Assembly (NCBI GenBank): GCA_964406605.1
Contig: CAYOSF010000009.1
Span: 1 to 64,000 of the forward strand
Source of the DNA: CAYOSF01 sp964406605
Lineage (GTDB): Bacteria > Chloroflexota > Dehalococcoidia > DSTF01 > RBG-16-68-14
DNA: 64,000 nt
Direction: 5' to 3'
The notes under the pieces are model-generated. The model did no database searches and had not been told where the DNA came from. It saw nothing but the letters and a program-made list of their open reading frames with translations. Shown here one piece after another: positions 33,985 through 42,784 of the stretch. How positions within the stretch are numbered: position 1 is the first letter of the stretch; every line of letters begins with the position of its first letter. A program made the position numbers and the translations under genes.

Positions 33985-34509
33985 GTGGTATACTGCCCGG
34001 TAGGTACCACAGCCTTGCTTCGAGACATCATCGCTTCGGTGCGTCGCAACCATGCGCTGGAGCACGCGACCATCGCCGTGCTGGCGGGCAAGCTGGGGCG
34101 TGACGTTCGAATGGTGGGCCGGGCAACCGCCAACGGATTCTACTTGTACGGCGACATGCCCGAGGACACCGTGAGCGAGTCGGCGAAGGAGGCGCTGGAG
34201 CGCCTGCGTCGGGGCGAAAAGCAACTGGCGATCTCGCCGATGTGTGGGACGAACCTGGCGGTGGCCGGCCTGCTCGCCGGTCTGTCCTCTCTGCTGGCGC
34301 TGGGGAATCGCGGCCGGCTGGAACGGGCCCCGAACGTGCTGGTCGCCTCGATGCTGGCCGTGCTGGCCGCCCAGCCTCTGGGACGGCTGGCGCAGAAACA
34401 CGTAACGACCAGCCCGGACCTATCCGATACCGAGCTGGTGGGCATCCGTCAGGGCGGGCTGGGCCCCGGGCGATTCCACAGGATTGAGACCGCGCGCGGA
34501 GGCGGGTAG
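33985..34509 (+). CDS. DUF6391-like small membrane protein
   Basis: 164-174 aa. Conserved NHALEHATI, GRDVRMVGRATANGFYLYGD and ISPMCGTNLAVAGLLAGLSSLLALG recall the DUF6391 proteins known from cyanobacteria and Chloroflexota, with one or two C-terminal TM segments. The start is uncertain: GTG at 33985 overlaps a TATACT element that looks like a -10, and a TTG at 34015 may be the true start. Function unknown. Confidence 0.65.
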   Translation: MVYCPVGTTALLRDIIASVRRNHALEHATIAVLAGKLGRDVRMVGRATANGFYLYGDMPEDTVSESAKEALERLRRGEKQLAISPMCGTNLAVAGLLAGLSSLLALGNRGRLERAPNVLVASMLAVLAAQPLGRLAQKHVTTSPDLSDTELVGIRQGGLGPGRFHRIETARGGG

Positions 34510-34530
34510 AGCGGCGCGCCCGATGGGTCT

Positions 34531-34607
34531 GTCCCCGTAGCTCAACTGGACAGAGCAGCGGACTTCTAATCCGCAGGTTGCAGGTTCGAGTCCTGCCGGG
34601 GACGCCA
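34531..34607 (+). tRNA. tRNA-Arg (anticodon TCT)
   Basis: The acceptor GTCCCCG pairs with CGGGGAC, the anticodon arm is CGGA-CTTCTAA-TCCG, T arm GGTTCGAGTCC, and CCA is encoded. The last 52 bases of the gene are repeated at 37011-37064, which marks it as an integration site. Confidence 0.95.
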
Positions 34608-34609
34608 CA
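34556..34609 (+). repeat. Left copy of a 54-bp direct repeat (attL-like)
   Basis: This is the 3' part of tRNA-Arg(TCT) from the anticodon stem through CCA plus two bases. It is identical to 37011-37064, 2455 bp away. The intact tRNA on this side and a bare fragment on the other is the usual outcome of integration into a tRNA 3' end. Confidence 0.8.
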
Positions 34610-34876
34610 CCCTCTCAGTCTCGTGAGGCGACCCGTCCACGAGGGCGAGATTCGAAAGTCCAGGGGAGCTCTCTTCGTGGCCATTGTGAAACGAGCGTGT
34701 GCCGACCGGGGCATCCCAATGAACCAGACCGCCCAGCCAGCGCTGGCAGGGGTCCGGCCATGAGTTCGGCTATGAGTGCAATCCTGATTATGCTCGGTTG
34801 TTTCGCCTCGTTCGCATACACAACTTCCGCAAACTGACCTCTAGTGCGGCAGCCGCACGACTATGGGGCCAAGCGT

Positions 34877-34918
34877 GTATAATTGTCCTGCTGCGGACCA
34901 CGTGACGGAAGGAGGGTT
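34877..34918 (+). promoter_or_regulatory. Promoter -10 and ribosome binding site of the M23-like gene
   Basis: A consensus TATAAT lies at about 34878-34883, followed 25 bases later by GGAAGGAGGG (34908-34916). The -35 is not clear. The codon at the expected start distance is GTC or ACG rather than ATG, GTG or TTG. Confidence 0.5.
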
Positions 34919-34959
34919 CGGTCACGAAACCGGTCGTAACTGTTGCAGGCCTTGCCGTC

Positions 34960-36861
34960 GTGCTGCTCGCCGTCCTTTCGGTACGTGGGGCGGACCATAC
35001 GGAAATAGCAGCTGCGTCGACCATCATCGACGCGGTTCAACGCTCGGTGTTGAGCCCGAGCTTCTTCGTCGATTGGAGCAACGCGAACACCGACGACCCT
35101 GAGGAAATCGACGTTTTCAATTGGGCATTGTCGCCTTCCGGTTCGACAACCAACCTAACGCAGCCACATGTCCCAGGCGGTTGTAGCTCTGGCGACGTCG
35201 AGTACTTCGGGAACAGTTGGGTCCCACCAGACCCACAGCTCGGGGGCAAGGTGCTAGTGGGGGCTGGCACTGTAGGAACAGGAGCCACACCGTGGGTTTC
35301 AGCATATGGCGGTGACGGAATCGAAGTGCATTCCGTATCCCTTGGCTGTCCCAATAGCGCAAACGTCCCCGTAGTGACCAAGTTCAGATTCGCCGACTCG
35401 GGAGACGCGGCAAACGTCATCAGAGTAGAACGAACCTTCGATTTCGCCTCGCAGCCGCTCACAGAGCACTTTCGGCCGTTCATACCTCGACTGTATCCCT
35501 CAGGGAGCTTCTCCCGTGTGTACTACCCGACCACGACTGGCAGCTTAGCATCGGTCAATGCTCTTGGTTGCTCACTTGGGTGCACGGAGCCCGTAACAAC
35601 CGGAACCGGAGCTAGCATCTTGAGCCCGTCCTGGGACGCGAGTGCTGGATGGTTCGCGATTCACGACATCAGCAACGGACAGGGGATGATAGTCAGGCGG
35701 GATACCACCGGGCCAACTGCCCAGCTCTGGGTTGACTACGACGGAATCTCAAGCACGAACTCATCGTCTTTCCTCTTGATGGCGTCGGCTGAGGGGTTCG
35801 CGGTACCTGTGACTGAGGTGGAACTCCTGTGCTTCTATCAGAGTACGAACTCCGGTGGCGAAGCATACTGGAGCCCTTCTCTGCAGCTTCCTGCTTCATG
35901 TTCCGATATGAGCCCTGGAGAGGCGCCCGCATCAGTCCTCTCTCCCACGCTTGGTGGCCTAGAATCCGTCCGGAATCGGGTGAACTGCAGCGGCACCACG
36001 TGGTGCTATGAGCAGTGGGGAGCGCCCGATGGCGAAGATACGCACGGTCCCGGAGCCATCTGCGGCGCAAACGACACCTGGGCCTGGGATGCAAATCTGA
36101 ACGCGCCGTCGTGGGATGCGGATTCGGGAAGGGAGGTGTTTGCCGTCGCTACCGGCACTGTCGCTGAGGTTTACGGAGGAAACTGTGACAGTGTCGACAC
36201 CGACCTTGAAGGGTACGGACAGGTGCTCATTAGACATCAGGACCCGGGAGGAAACCATTGGTGGAGCGCCTACCTGCACATGACGGATATTCAGGTCACA
36301 GAGGGGGCCTCCGTCACTTCGAACACGGTCCTGGGCTACATATCAAACACAAGCCCCGGTTGCACGGTGAAGACACCTGAGTGTGCTAACCACCTGCACT
36401 TTGTCGTGTACGGCGGGAACAACGCCAAAGGCGGACTTGCATCAGCGGACGCTGTCATTGTTCCGCGAGTCGCACAAACGCTCATCACGGCGGTAGCCGC
36501 CGCCGGAGCCACATTCCTCGAGGTGGCCGACCAGGTCGGCTTCGCTGTCGGAGACACCATACGCATCAACCCAGGCGGCCCGAACGAAGAGGACAAGACC
36601 GTGACCGCTGTTGGCTCACTTGTCCTCGAATCGCCTCTTCAGTTCGACCACGATATTGGCGAGCCGGTCGTCAATATCACTCCGTCGGGCGCGGTCGGCG
36701 GCATCGCTGAGCTGCCGCGAGCAGACGCGGTGCCCGTGGAGTCGGGCGGTTCACCCGGCCTCGACGCTGGCGTTCTCGCGGGTATCGCGGCGGGCAGCAC
36801 AATTGTCGCCATCGCTGTTTGCGGCGGAGCTTGGTACGCGAGGAGACGCCTCATAGGGTAG
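34960..36861 (+). CDS. Surface protein with M23 (LytM-like) peptidase domain
   Basis: 633 aa from the first standard start (GTG, 34960). The frame is open from 34906, and the upstream codons TKPVVTVAGLAVV read as the front of a signal peptide, so the real start may be a non-standard or mutated codon near 34921. Residues 20-350 are an unknown, beta-rich, Cys-containing region. Residues about 365-500 resemble an M23 metallopeptidase: TWAWDANLN, GREVFAVATGTVAEVYGG, YLHMTDIQV and ANHLHFVVYGG (HLHF motif). A TM helix and RRRLIG end the chain. Composition is less GC-biased than its neighbours, and it is the only gene between the tRNA repeats. Confidence 0.75.
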   Translation: MLLAVLSVRGADHTEIAAASTIIDAVQRSVLSPSFFVDWSNANTDDPEEIDVFNWALSPSGSTTNLTQPHVPGGCSSGDVEYFGNSWVPPDPQLGGKVLVGAGTVGTGATPWVSAYGGDGIEVHSVSLGCPNSANVPVVTKFRFADSGDAANVIRVERTFDFASQPLTEHFRPFIPRLYPSGSFSRVYYPTTTGSLASVNALGCSLGCTEPVTTGTGASILSPSWDASAGWFAIHDISNGQGMIVRRDTTGPTAQLWVDYDGISSTNSSSFLLMASAEGFAVPVTEVELLCFYQSTNSGGEAYWSPSLQLPASCSDMSPGEAPASVLSPTLGGLESVRNRVNCSGTTWCYEQWGAPDGEDTHGPGAICGANDTWAWDANLNAPSWDADSGREVFAVATGTVAEVYGGNCDSVDTDLEGYGQVLIRHQDPGGNHWWSAYLHMTDIQVTEGASVTSNTVLGYISNTSPGCTVKTPECANHLHFVVYGGNNAKGGLASADAVIVPRVAQTLITAVAAAGATFLEVADQVGFAVGDTIRINPGGPNEEDKTVTAVGSLVLESPLQFDHDIGEPVVNITPSGAVGGIAELPRADAVPVESGGSPGLDAGVLAGIAAGSTIVAIAVCGGAWYARRRLIG

Positions 36862-37010
36862 TGCGACAGCAGTTGCTCTTTGCCCACGGGTCAAGATAGA
36901 ATCCCCTGGTCAGCCAGAGTCGGGTCAGGAGCAGGGGACCCGACGCGCGACTGCCCTCTTGGGGCCACTTCTCCGAATCTGGTGAGGCCCCGGACCTCGG
37001 ACCTTAAGGA

Positions 37011-37064
37011 CAGCGGACTTCTAATCCGCAGGTTGCAGGTTCGAGTCCTGCCGGGGACGCCACA
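37011..37064 (+). repeat. Right copy of the 54-bp direct repeat (tRNA-Arg 3' fragment)
   Basis: Identical to 34556-34609. The bases before it (GGACCTTAAGGA) do not continue the tRNA, so this is a fragment without a 5' half and marks the far end of the inserted segment. Confidence 0.85.
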
Positions 37065-37090
37065 TTCCCTGACTGAGTATCATTGCTGTC

Positions 37091-38386
37091 ATGACGATCA
37101 AGACAGTGGCCATCGGTGTCGGCAGCCTCAGCTTTGGCGTGGAGCTGCTGCGCGACATCTATCAGACCCCTGAGCTAAAGAGTTCGGAGCTGTGGCTCGT
37201 TGACCTGGAGGAGGCGGCCCTTCAGCAGATGGCGGCGCTGGCAAGGAGACTGAACGAGGAATCCGGCTGGGAAGTGACGCTGCATGCCACCACAGAGCGT
37301 GCTGAGGCGCTGCCCGCCGCAGATTTCGTGGTGGCTTCCATCGCCGTCGATCGCGAAGCGACCTGGAGGCGCGACCACGAGCTGGCGCTGAAGCACGGCT
37401 TCGCGAGCGTGCTCAGTGAGAACGGCGGGCCCGGCGGGCTCTCGCACACGCTGCGCTCTGTACCACCGATGGTCGCGATCGCCAGGGACATCGAGCGGCT
37501 TGCGCCCGACGCGCTGCTGCTGAACTACACAAACCCAGAAAACCGCGTGTGCTTGGCAGTGCATCGCTACACGAAGACTCGGATCATCGGTCTCTGCCAC
37601 GGCGTCGCGGAGACAGTGGATTGGCTAGCGGGCGTGCTCGGTCATCCCCGCGACGAGATCGAGCTCTGGGCGGCCGGTGTCAACCACTTCACCTGGGTGA
37701 CATCGCTGCGCCTGCGCCAGGATGGTCGCGACCTGCTCCCCGAGTTGGGCCAGCGCCTCGCCGCGTTGCCCCCTGACGTTTGGCCGCTCTGCCGGATGCT
37801 CTTCGACCGGCTCGGCGTCTTCCCCACCACCGGTGATGCCCATGTCGGTGAGTTCATCGCCTGGGCGGCTGAGATCATTGGCACGGAGGGGTACGACTTC
37901 GAGGGGCACGCGCGCGTGCGGAAGCTCAGTCAGGAGAACGTCGAGGCGTGGGGCGCCCGCGCCAAGTCCGTCGCTCCTCTCCTCGCGAAGCCCTCGCACG
38001 AGGCGCGGCTCGGCCACTCGGCGACGGAGATCATCGCGGGCCTGATCGCAGGCAAGACGGCGCCAAGGCCATCTTTCATCGTCCCGAACGATGGCTACAT
38101 CGAGAACATCGAACGCGATGTCGTCGTCGAGGTGCCTGGGATGATCGAACAAGGCGGCTGGCATGGTGTTGACGTGGGGTGCCTGCCGGGGCCGATTGCC
38201 GCCATGGTGCAGCAAGAGGTGGAGATCCAGAAGCTGGCAGTGGAGGCCGCGATGACGGGTTCGCGGGCGCTGGCGCTTCGCGCGCTGCTTATCGACCCCG
38301 TGGTGCACAGCGCACGAGCTGCGGAGACGTTCTTGGACGAGGTGCTGTCAGCGCATCGTGCCTACTTGGCGGCGTTCTGGCAATAG
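37091..38386 (+). CDS. Family 4 glycoside hydrolase (NAD- and metal-dependent)
   Basis: 431 aa, normal for GH4. Members cleave alpha- or beta-glycosides by oxidation at C3 with NAD and Mn2+ in the cytoplasm. Visible motifs: the Rossmann start VAIGVGSLSFGVELLRDI, the acidic end of beta 2 LVDLEE, SENGGPGG, LLNYTNPENRV (sugar-binding Asn), GLCHGV (metal Cys and His), AAGVNHFTWV (metal His) and GDAHVGEF. The Cys-His-Gly metal site is intact. Substrate (alpha-galactoside, glucuronide or glucoside) cannot be told. It sits just outside the tRNA-bounded segment. Confidence 0.9.
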   Translation: MTIKTVAIGVGSLSFGVELLRDIYQTPELKSSELWLVDLEEAALQQMAALARRLNEESGWEVTLHATTERAEALPAADFVVASIAVDREATWRRDHELALKHGFASVLSENGGPGGLSHTLRSVPPMVAIARDIERLAPDALLLNYTNPENRVCLAVHRYTKTRIIGLCHGVAETVDWLAGVLGHPRDEIELWAAGVNHFTWVTSLRLRQDGRDLLPELGQRLAALPPDVWPLCRMLFDRLGVFPTTGDAHVGEFIAWAAEIIGTEGYDFEGHARVRKLSQENVEAWGARAKSVAPLLAKPSHEARLGHSATEIIAGLIAGKTAPRPSFIVPNDGYIENIERDVVVEVPGMIEQGGWHGVDVGCLPGPIAAMVQQEVEIQKLAVEAAMTGSRALALRALLIDPVVHSARAAETFLDEVLSAHRAYLAAFWQ

Positions 38387-38870
38387 CAGCGTAACGGGCA
38401 AAGGGCGACGGATCGGGAGCGCGGCTCGGAGCCGCCGGCGCTGCCCACCCCAGGCGGGCACGGCGGGGACGCCGGTTCATCAGCTTATAGCGCAGGGCCG
38501 CTCACGCGTCGGGCTCTCCTCAACTCCATGGGCAGGCTGTTGGTCCGGAATGGTGGGCCGGAGGGGAAAGAGATTGCCCGCGCCAGGTGCTGGTGGCGGG
38601 GAAACCCGGCACGGGCTTAGCAGGCTAGAGTCTCGGTAGAGGTTCCCTCCTCGAACTCTGCATCCTGCGAGAAGCATTCTAGCCGCTATGCCACTTTCGA
38701 GACAAGAGAGCCAGACACCACCACGTCCCGTCTCTTTCTGCCCCTACTGCTCGAATCCAGGGATGAGGTTTGCAATGCGCACAGTCCCGCCGGACCAAGG
38801 GGCAGGACACGGCCGGAGAGCGTGTAACTTCCGGGCGGCGGGCCGCCCCGGCACGTCGGACTGTTGGTGA
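38387..38870. other. Intergenic region with GC palindromes
   Basis: GCGGCTCGGAGCCGC (38422-38436) and TGCCCACCCCAGGCGGGCA (38443-38461) are hairpin-forming repeats. The second is nearly the same as an insertion in a nitroreductase fragment at 50862-50880. A short open frame at 38688-38870 contains FCPYCSN but has no other support. Confidence 0.5.
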
Positions 38871-39317
38871 TCAGGTTCTTTGCGCGGATGCCCGGCGGGC
38901 GGCGTGGACGAGGAGCTCCAGACTGCGGCCGTCTTCAGGATGCGCGCTAATGCCGGTCTTCACCCGCGGGAATTCCCACCGCAGTCGGGTCTCCAGCCCC
39001 TTCGCCCCTTCCCGGTCGGTCTCGGGCAGGAGAACCGCGTAGCAGCCGTCGCCCAGGTAACCCGCTATGTCGGACATGCGCACGTGCGACCGGAGCCAGT
39101 TTCGCAGCCGCTCTTCCAGCCCCGACGACTCCGATTCCACCGCAACCTCCAGGAGGAGGAGGGCAAGCGGGCGTCGATAGCGCTGCGCCCGATAGCATTC
39201 CTCCTGGCAGCGCCAGGTCAGGTACAGGGGGCTGGCCAGGCCCTCCGCGGAGTTCGAGCGGTCAGCCTGCCGAACGTCCCCGTCATCGTCGTGCCGCCTC
39301 AAGGAAGAGGTGTTCAT
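38871..39317 (-). CDS. Small degenerate GGDEF-domain protein
   Basis: 148 aa from ATG at 39317 (upstream AGGTGATAACACC). It has the diguanylate-cyclase-like layout LYLTWRCQEECYRAQRYRRP, LALLLLEVA, SDIAGYLGDGCYAVLLPETD and TGISAHPEDGRSLELLVHAA. The catalytic GGDEF is replaced by GDGCY, so cyclase activity is not expected. It matches the start of the C-terminal domain of the protein at 9536-10600 in style. No sensor domain is attached. Confidence 0.7.
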   Translation of the reverse strand: MNTSSLRRHDDDGDVRQADRSNSAEGLASPLYLTWRCQEECYRAQRYRRPLALLLLEVAVESESSGLEERLRNWLRSHVRMSDIAGYLGDGCYAVLLPETDREGAKGLETRLRWEFPRVKTGISAHPEDGRSLELLVHAARRASAQRT

Positions 39318-39845
39318 GGTGTTATCACCTGCATGATCGGCGCGAGCGAGAAATCCTGTATACCCGCGAACCGGCCGCGGAGCGCGCGAATAGCCCCGCC
39401 CAGGCCGCCGGTCCTTGGCGACGGCCGCCTCTAGCTGAACCTCGACGTTGCCGAGCGCGCCGGTCGGCCCCGAGCGCCGGGGACACGCGACAGCCTCGGT
39501 ATGAGCCCAGCTTCGTATTGCAGGTTGAGGGAGGCGTCTATCGGGTCGGTGGTGCCGTCCCGGCTTGCCTCGGTGATCTAGGCATATCACTCCCTCCTCC
39601 CATCCGCCGCTGGGCACATCGGAATCATGGCGGACGTGCAGGAACAGGTTGGCGCTTCAAGTCCGCGGGCCAGGGCGAAAGTGCCATGCCTTCTCATCGC
39701 CTGGTCTCCCTACGCGCCGAAGGAGCCGAACTGCCAGGCCAGCACCGTCGGGTATCACGGCGAGTCCGTCTTCGCGGCCACGCGTATGCCTGTGTCAAGT
39801 CCGGCGCGACGCACCGATAATGCACACGAGAGGACCAATGGCGCA
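39318..39845. other. Intergenic region without clear gene
   Basis: Just over 500 bases between divergent genes. The protease frame stays open back to 39627 but that part lacks a signal peptide and reads as chance coding. No RNA gene is seen. Confidence 0.4.
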
Positions 39846-41210
39846 ATGCTCAGTCTGCGAATGGTTGCCGCGTGTCTCTGGTTCGGGCTGCTGGTAGGCA
39901 CCGCCGCCGCGTGCGGCGGTGCGGGGGAGGACGCGTCCGATCCGCCGGGCAGCGACCCCGACAGTCCTTTTGAACGTGCCAGGACTTCTGTGACCTACAT
40001 TGAAACTGATCTCGGCACGGGATCGGGCGTCGTGTATGACGAGAGCGGGCACATCATTACCAACTATCACGTGATCGCCGACGCTAGCTGGATAGCCGTG
40101 GTGCTGCCTGACGGTAGCAGAATCGACGAGGTGTCGGTCGTAGGCCTCGACAGACAGGCGGACGTGGCCGTGCTACGGATCCCTGACAATCACGCCACTA
40201 CTCTGAGACCTATAGAAGTGGCCGACGTGGCCGACGTGGTGATTGGTGACCCCGTGTACGCTCTTGGCTTTCCATTTGAAGGCGGATCTGGGGTGCCAGT
40301 ACTTCAACTAAGCACCGGCGTCGTGTCCGCGAAGCGTGAATCGGCTCTCGGCGACGTGGCATACATCCAGACCGATGCCTCCTTCAACGCGGGCCTCAGC
40401 GGCGGGGCACTCGTAGATGACGGCGGAAGGCTTGTGGGCATACCAACCTTCATCCTCGACGAAGGTGCCGCCGTAGGTCTGGCGATCGAAGCGGGGGACG
40501 TCCTCCGGATAGCCGAGCACATCATCTCGTCGGGAACCGGAGAGGAGCCAGTCGGACCGAGCGAAGGCCGGCGGGCGAGTGGTGTCATAAGCGACGTGTA
40601 TGATGCCGCAGGATACAAGGTGTGGCTTGAAGAGGGTGAGCATCTTGAGGCCTCTTTGACATCGGATACCGATGCCGCTCTCTCGTTGACTGATCCCTTC
40701 GGCTACGAGGTCGCACAGGCCGATAGGCTTGCTGGCGGTGGAACCGAGACGGTCGGGTACGATGCGCTCTACGCTGGCCCGCACACGCTCACAGTTTGGC
40801 CCTACGAGTACGACACCGCTTTTGACATCACCGCCTCCCACGATCTGACGCCGTTTGTCGACACTGAGGACGGCGATTCGATCACCTCCGGACGCCCCTT
40901 CATCGGCGAACTGCAGTTCGCTGGGGACGAGGACACGCTGCGGTTGTATCTCCGTCAGGGACAGGCGATCCAGGTCACCCTTCGCAGCTGGGACTTTGAT
41001 CCCTACCTGATGATTCGCGCCCCGACAGACCCAGCGCTTGACCAGGAAGACGATGACTCCGGGTGGGGCCTCTTGGGGACCGACGCGGAGATCGAGTACA
41101 CCGCCGGGGAGCAGGGGATCTACGAAATCATCGTCACCTATGCCTATCTCGAATACGACGGTGAGCTATTTGTCGGCCATGGGTTCTACAGGCTCGATGC
41201 GCAGGAATAG
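39846..41210 (+). CDS. Lipoprotein trypsin-like (S1C/HtrA-type) serine protease
   Basis: 454 aa from ATG at 39846, chosen because it starts a lipoprotein signal (LWFGLLVGTAAAC). The protease domain (about 45-240) has His in IITNYHVIAD, Asp in GLDRQADVAVLRI and Ser in AGLSGGAL; the usual GNSGG is GLSGG, which should still work. There is no PDZ domain. Instead two C-terminal beta-sandwich modules follow (about 255-350 and 355-450), like PPC-type pre-peptidase domains (EGEHLEASLTS..., AIQVTLRSWDFDPYLMIRAP). A quality-control or surface-processing role is likely. Confidence 0.85.
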   Translation: MLSLRMVAACLWFGLLVGTAAACGGAGEDASDPPGSDPDSPFERARTSVTYIETDLGTGSGVVYDESGHIITNYHVIADASWIAVVLPDGSRIDEVSVVGLDRQADVAVLRIPDNHATTLRPIEVADVADVVIGDPVYALGFPFEGGSGVPVLQLSTGVVSAKRESALGDVAYIQTDASFNAGLSGGALVDDGGRLVGIPTFILDEGAAVGLAIEAGDVLRIAEHIISSGTGEEPVGPSEGRRASGVISDVYDAAGYKVWLEEGEHLEASLTSDTDAALSLTDPFGYEVAQADRLAGGGTETVGYDALYAGPHTLTVWPYEYDTAFDITASHDLTPFVDTEDGDSITSGRPFIGELQFAGDEDTLRLYLRQGQAIQVTLRSWDFDPYLMIRAPTDPALDQEDDDSGWGLLGTDAEIEYTAGEQGIYEIIVTYAYLEYDGELFVGHGFYRLDAQE

Positions 41211-41249
41211 ACATCCTGGGCAGTTGTCTCCCAAACCAGGTCGTGAAGC

Positions 41250-41990
41250 ATGAAAGCGGCCCACGCGGCACAGTTGGGCCTCTTGCTGACTGCCGCGGTC
41301 GTCGTAGCGGGTTGCTCGTCCTCCGATGAAAGCCAGCGACTAGAGGAATTGGAGGCAACCGTCCAGGCATTGGCTGGGGCGGCCATGACATCATGGTCAG
41401 CACCGACCACGGAGGCAACAGCCAGGGCCACCACTGTCCAGGCAGCCCCGTCTTCCACACCTGTCATCGTGCCCAATCGCATGAACTGCCAAGAAATGCG
41501 CGGCACAGCCTATCTGAGTTCGGAGGAGCGTCGCTGGTATCTAAGCAACTGCTCTCCGCCGCCTTCTCAACTCCAGCAGTCCGAGCAAGCAGCGCAAGAA
41601 CCCCAACAAGAAGTGCCTCAGCTAGCTCCCTCAGAGGCTGGAGCTACCGCTCCTCCTATGGAGACCCCATCGACCATCGTCCGCCCTGGAGTCTATACCG
41701 GAGTCCACTCAGGGGGCGGCACCGTCTGGCTGGAGGTAACGGCTGACGGCCGATACGTTCAGTCTTTCAAGGCCGAACGGTTCTGCGACAGCCCCAACAC
41801 GCGTCTGTGGCTAATGGACAGCAAGATACGGATCCTTGGCTTTGGGTTCGAATACCCGGACTCTCCCTTTGGTGGCCCCTCTGGCGTGTTTGGCACATTC
41901 CTCGCTGGGGGAACAGTGACTGGCACCATCTCGTATGACAATCCTGGCGGCTGCACACAGCACGTGACATGGGCCGCCTCACACCAGTAG
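41250..41990 (+). CDS. Lipoprotein with GTAYLS Cys motif
   Basis: 246 aa. The lipobox is VVVAGC. A short coiled coil (SQRLEELEATVQALAG) and a Thr/Ala linker lead to RMNCQEMRGTAYLSSEERRW followed by YLSNC, a motif shared with the membrane protein at 26678-27532. After a Gln/Pro-rich stretch a C-terminal beta domain (about 145-246) reads GVYTGVHSGGGTVWLEVTAD and GTVTGTISYDNPGGC with two cysteines. Family unknown. It lies 39 bp after the protease gene and is probably co-transcribed. Confidence 0.75.
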   Translation: MKAAHAAQLGLLLTAAVVVAGCSSSDESQRLEELEATVQALAGAAMTSWSAPTTEATARATTVQAAPSSTPVIVPNRMNCQEMRGTAYLSSEERRWYLSNCSPPPSQLQQSEQAAQEPQQEVPQLAPSEAGATAPPMETPSTIVRPGVYTGVHSGGGTVWLEVTADGRYVQSFKAERFCDSPNTRLWLMDSKIRILGFGFEYPDSPFGGPSGVFGTFLAGGTVTGTISYDNPGGCTQHVTWAASHQ

Positions 41991-42200
41991 GGCATTCGTG
42001 CGGCAGGCACCTCTCGGTGTCCTGCCACTTCCCAATCCCGGCTCGCGGCGATTGGAGTCTCGCGCGTACCGTTCTGGGTGAGTCCACTGTACCTGCTCGC
42101 GGACAAACACGTAACAGACAACTCACCCGGGATACCGACTCTTCGGACTGTCATCGGGGCGATCACACTCGGCCGCCAGCTTTCTTGCAAGGCTGAGATC

Positions 42201-42731
42201 ATGCGGCTTTTCCGTAGACGCCCGCCTAGCCTGAAGAACTGGACGCTTAAGGAGCGTTGGGAGCTGGCTACAGCGCTCCCGCCGCACCTTTCGGATCTTC
42301 AGACGATGAGTGAGATGGCAGCTATGTATGCACTTGTCAAGGTATGCCGAGAGAACCCACACAACTCTCTCTACCACTTGGTTCTGACAGACTACGCGCT
42401 CAAGGCAGGGCAACTGGGCGACGCGATCGTGGCTGCTGTTCAAGCCGTCGAGAATGCTCCCGCTGATCCAAGGGCCACGTTCGCACTGGGAACCGTGCTT
42501 CGCACCATCGCCTATTCAGGCAAGGATAAGCACATCGATGCTGCGGCGACGCTAGCAGCGAAGGGGGTCGGCAGGGTTGCCGCCATTGTCAACCTCTCGC
42601 CAGACGAAGCTGCGCAGGAAGCCATAAGAGCCTTTGAACGAACGCTCCAGCTAGGAGTGCGCCGGGACGAAGAGCCCGCAGTACGGCGATCTCTTCAAGT
42701 CATGCGACAGCAGTTTGGCGTGAACGACTAG
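42201..42731 (+). CDS. TPR-like helical protein
   Basis: 176 aa from ATG at 42201. A basic start (MRLFRRRPPSL) is followed by helical pairs reminiscent of tetratricopeptide repeats (LVKVCRENPHNSLYHLVLTD, QAVENAPADPRATFALGTVL). No enzyme motif. A scaffold role is possible. The RBS is weak and the upstream frame stays open to 42078, so the start is uncertain. Its base composition is more AT-rich than that of the core genes, in keeping with the accessory region. Confidence 0.6.
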   Translation: MRLFRRRPPSLKNWTLKERWELATALPPHLSDLQTMSEMAAMYALVKVCRENPHNSLYHLVLTDYALKAGQLGDAIVAAVQAVENAPADPRATFALGTVLRTIAYSGKDKHIDAAATLAAKGVGRVAAIVNLSPDEAAQEAIRAFERTLQLGVRRDEEPAVRRSLQVMRQQFGVND

Positions 42732-42784
42732 AGAACGACTGCCCTGCCAGGAGCACCCTGACCGCCTTGCTTTCTCGAAGCGGC

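Noticed and set aside
34610..37010. Integrase or recombinase inside the tRNA-bounded segment
   Set aside because: The only sizeable coherent gene is the M23-like surface protein; no tyrosine or serine recombinase motif is present in any frame.
38688..38870. 60-codon open frame with FCPYC
   Set aside because: One CxxC pair only, no ribosome binding site, Pro/Arg-rich remainder; not enough to call a gene.
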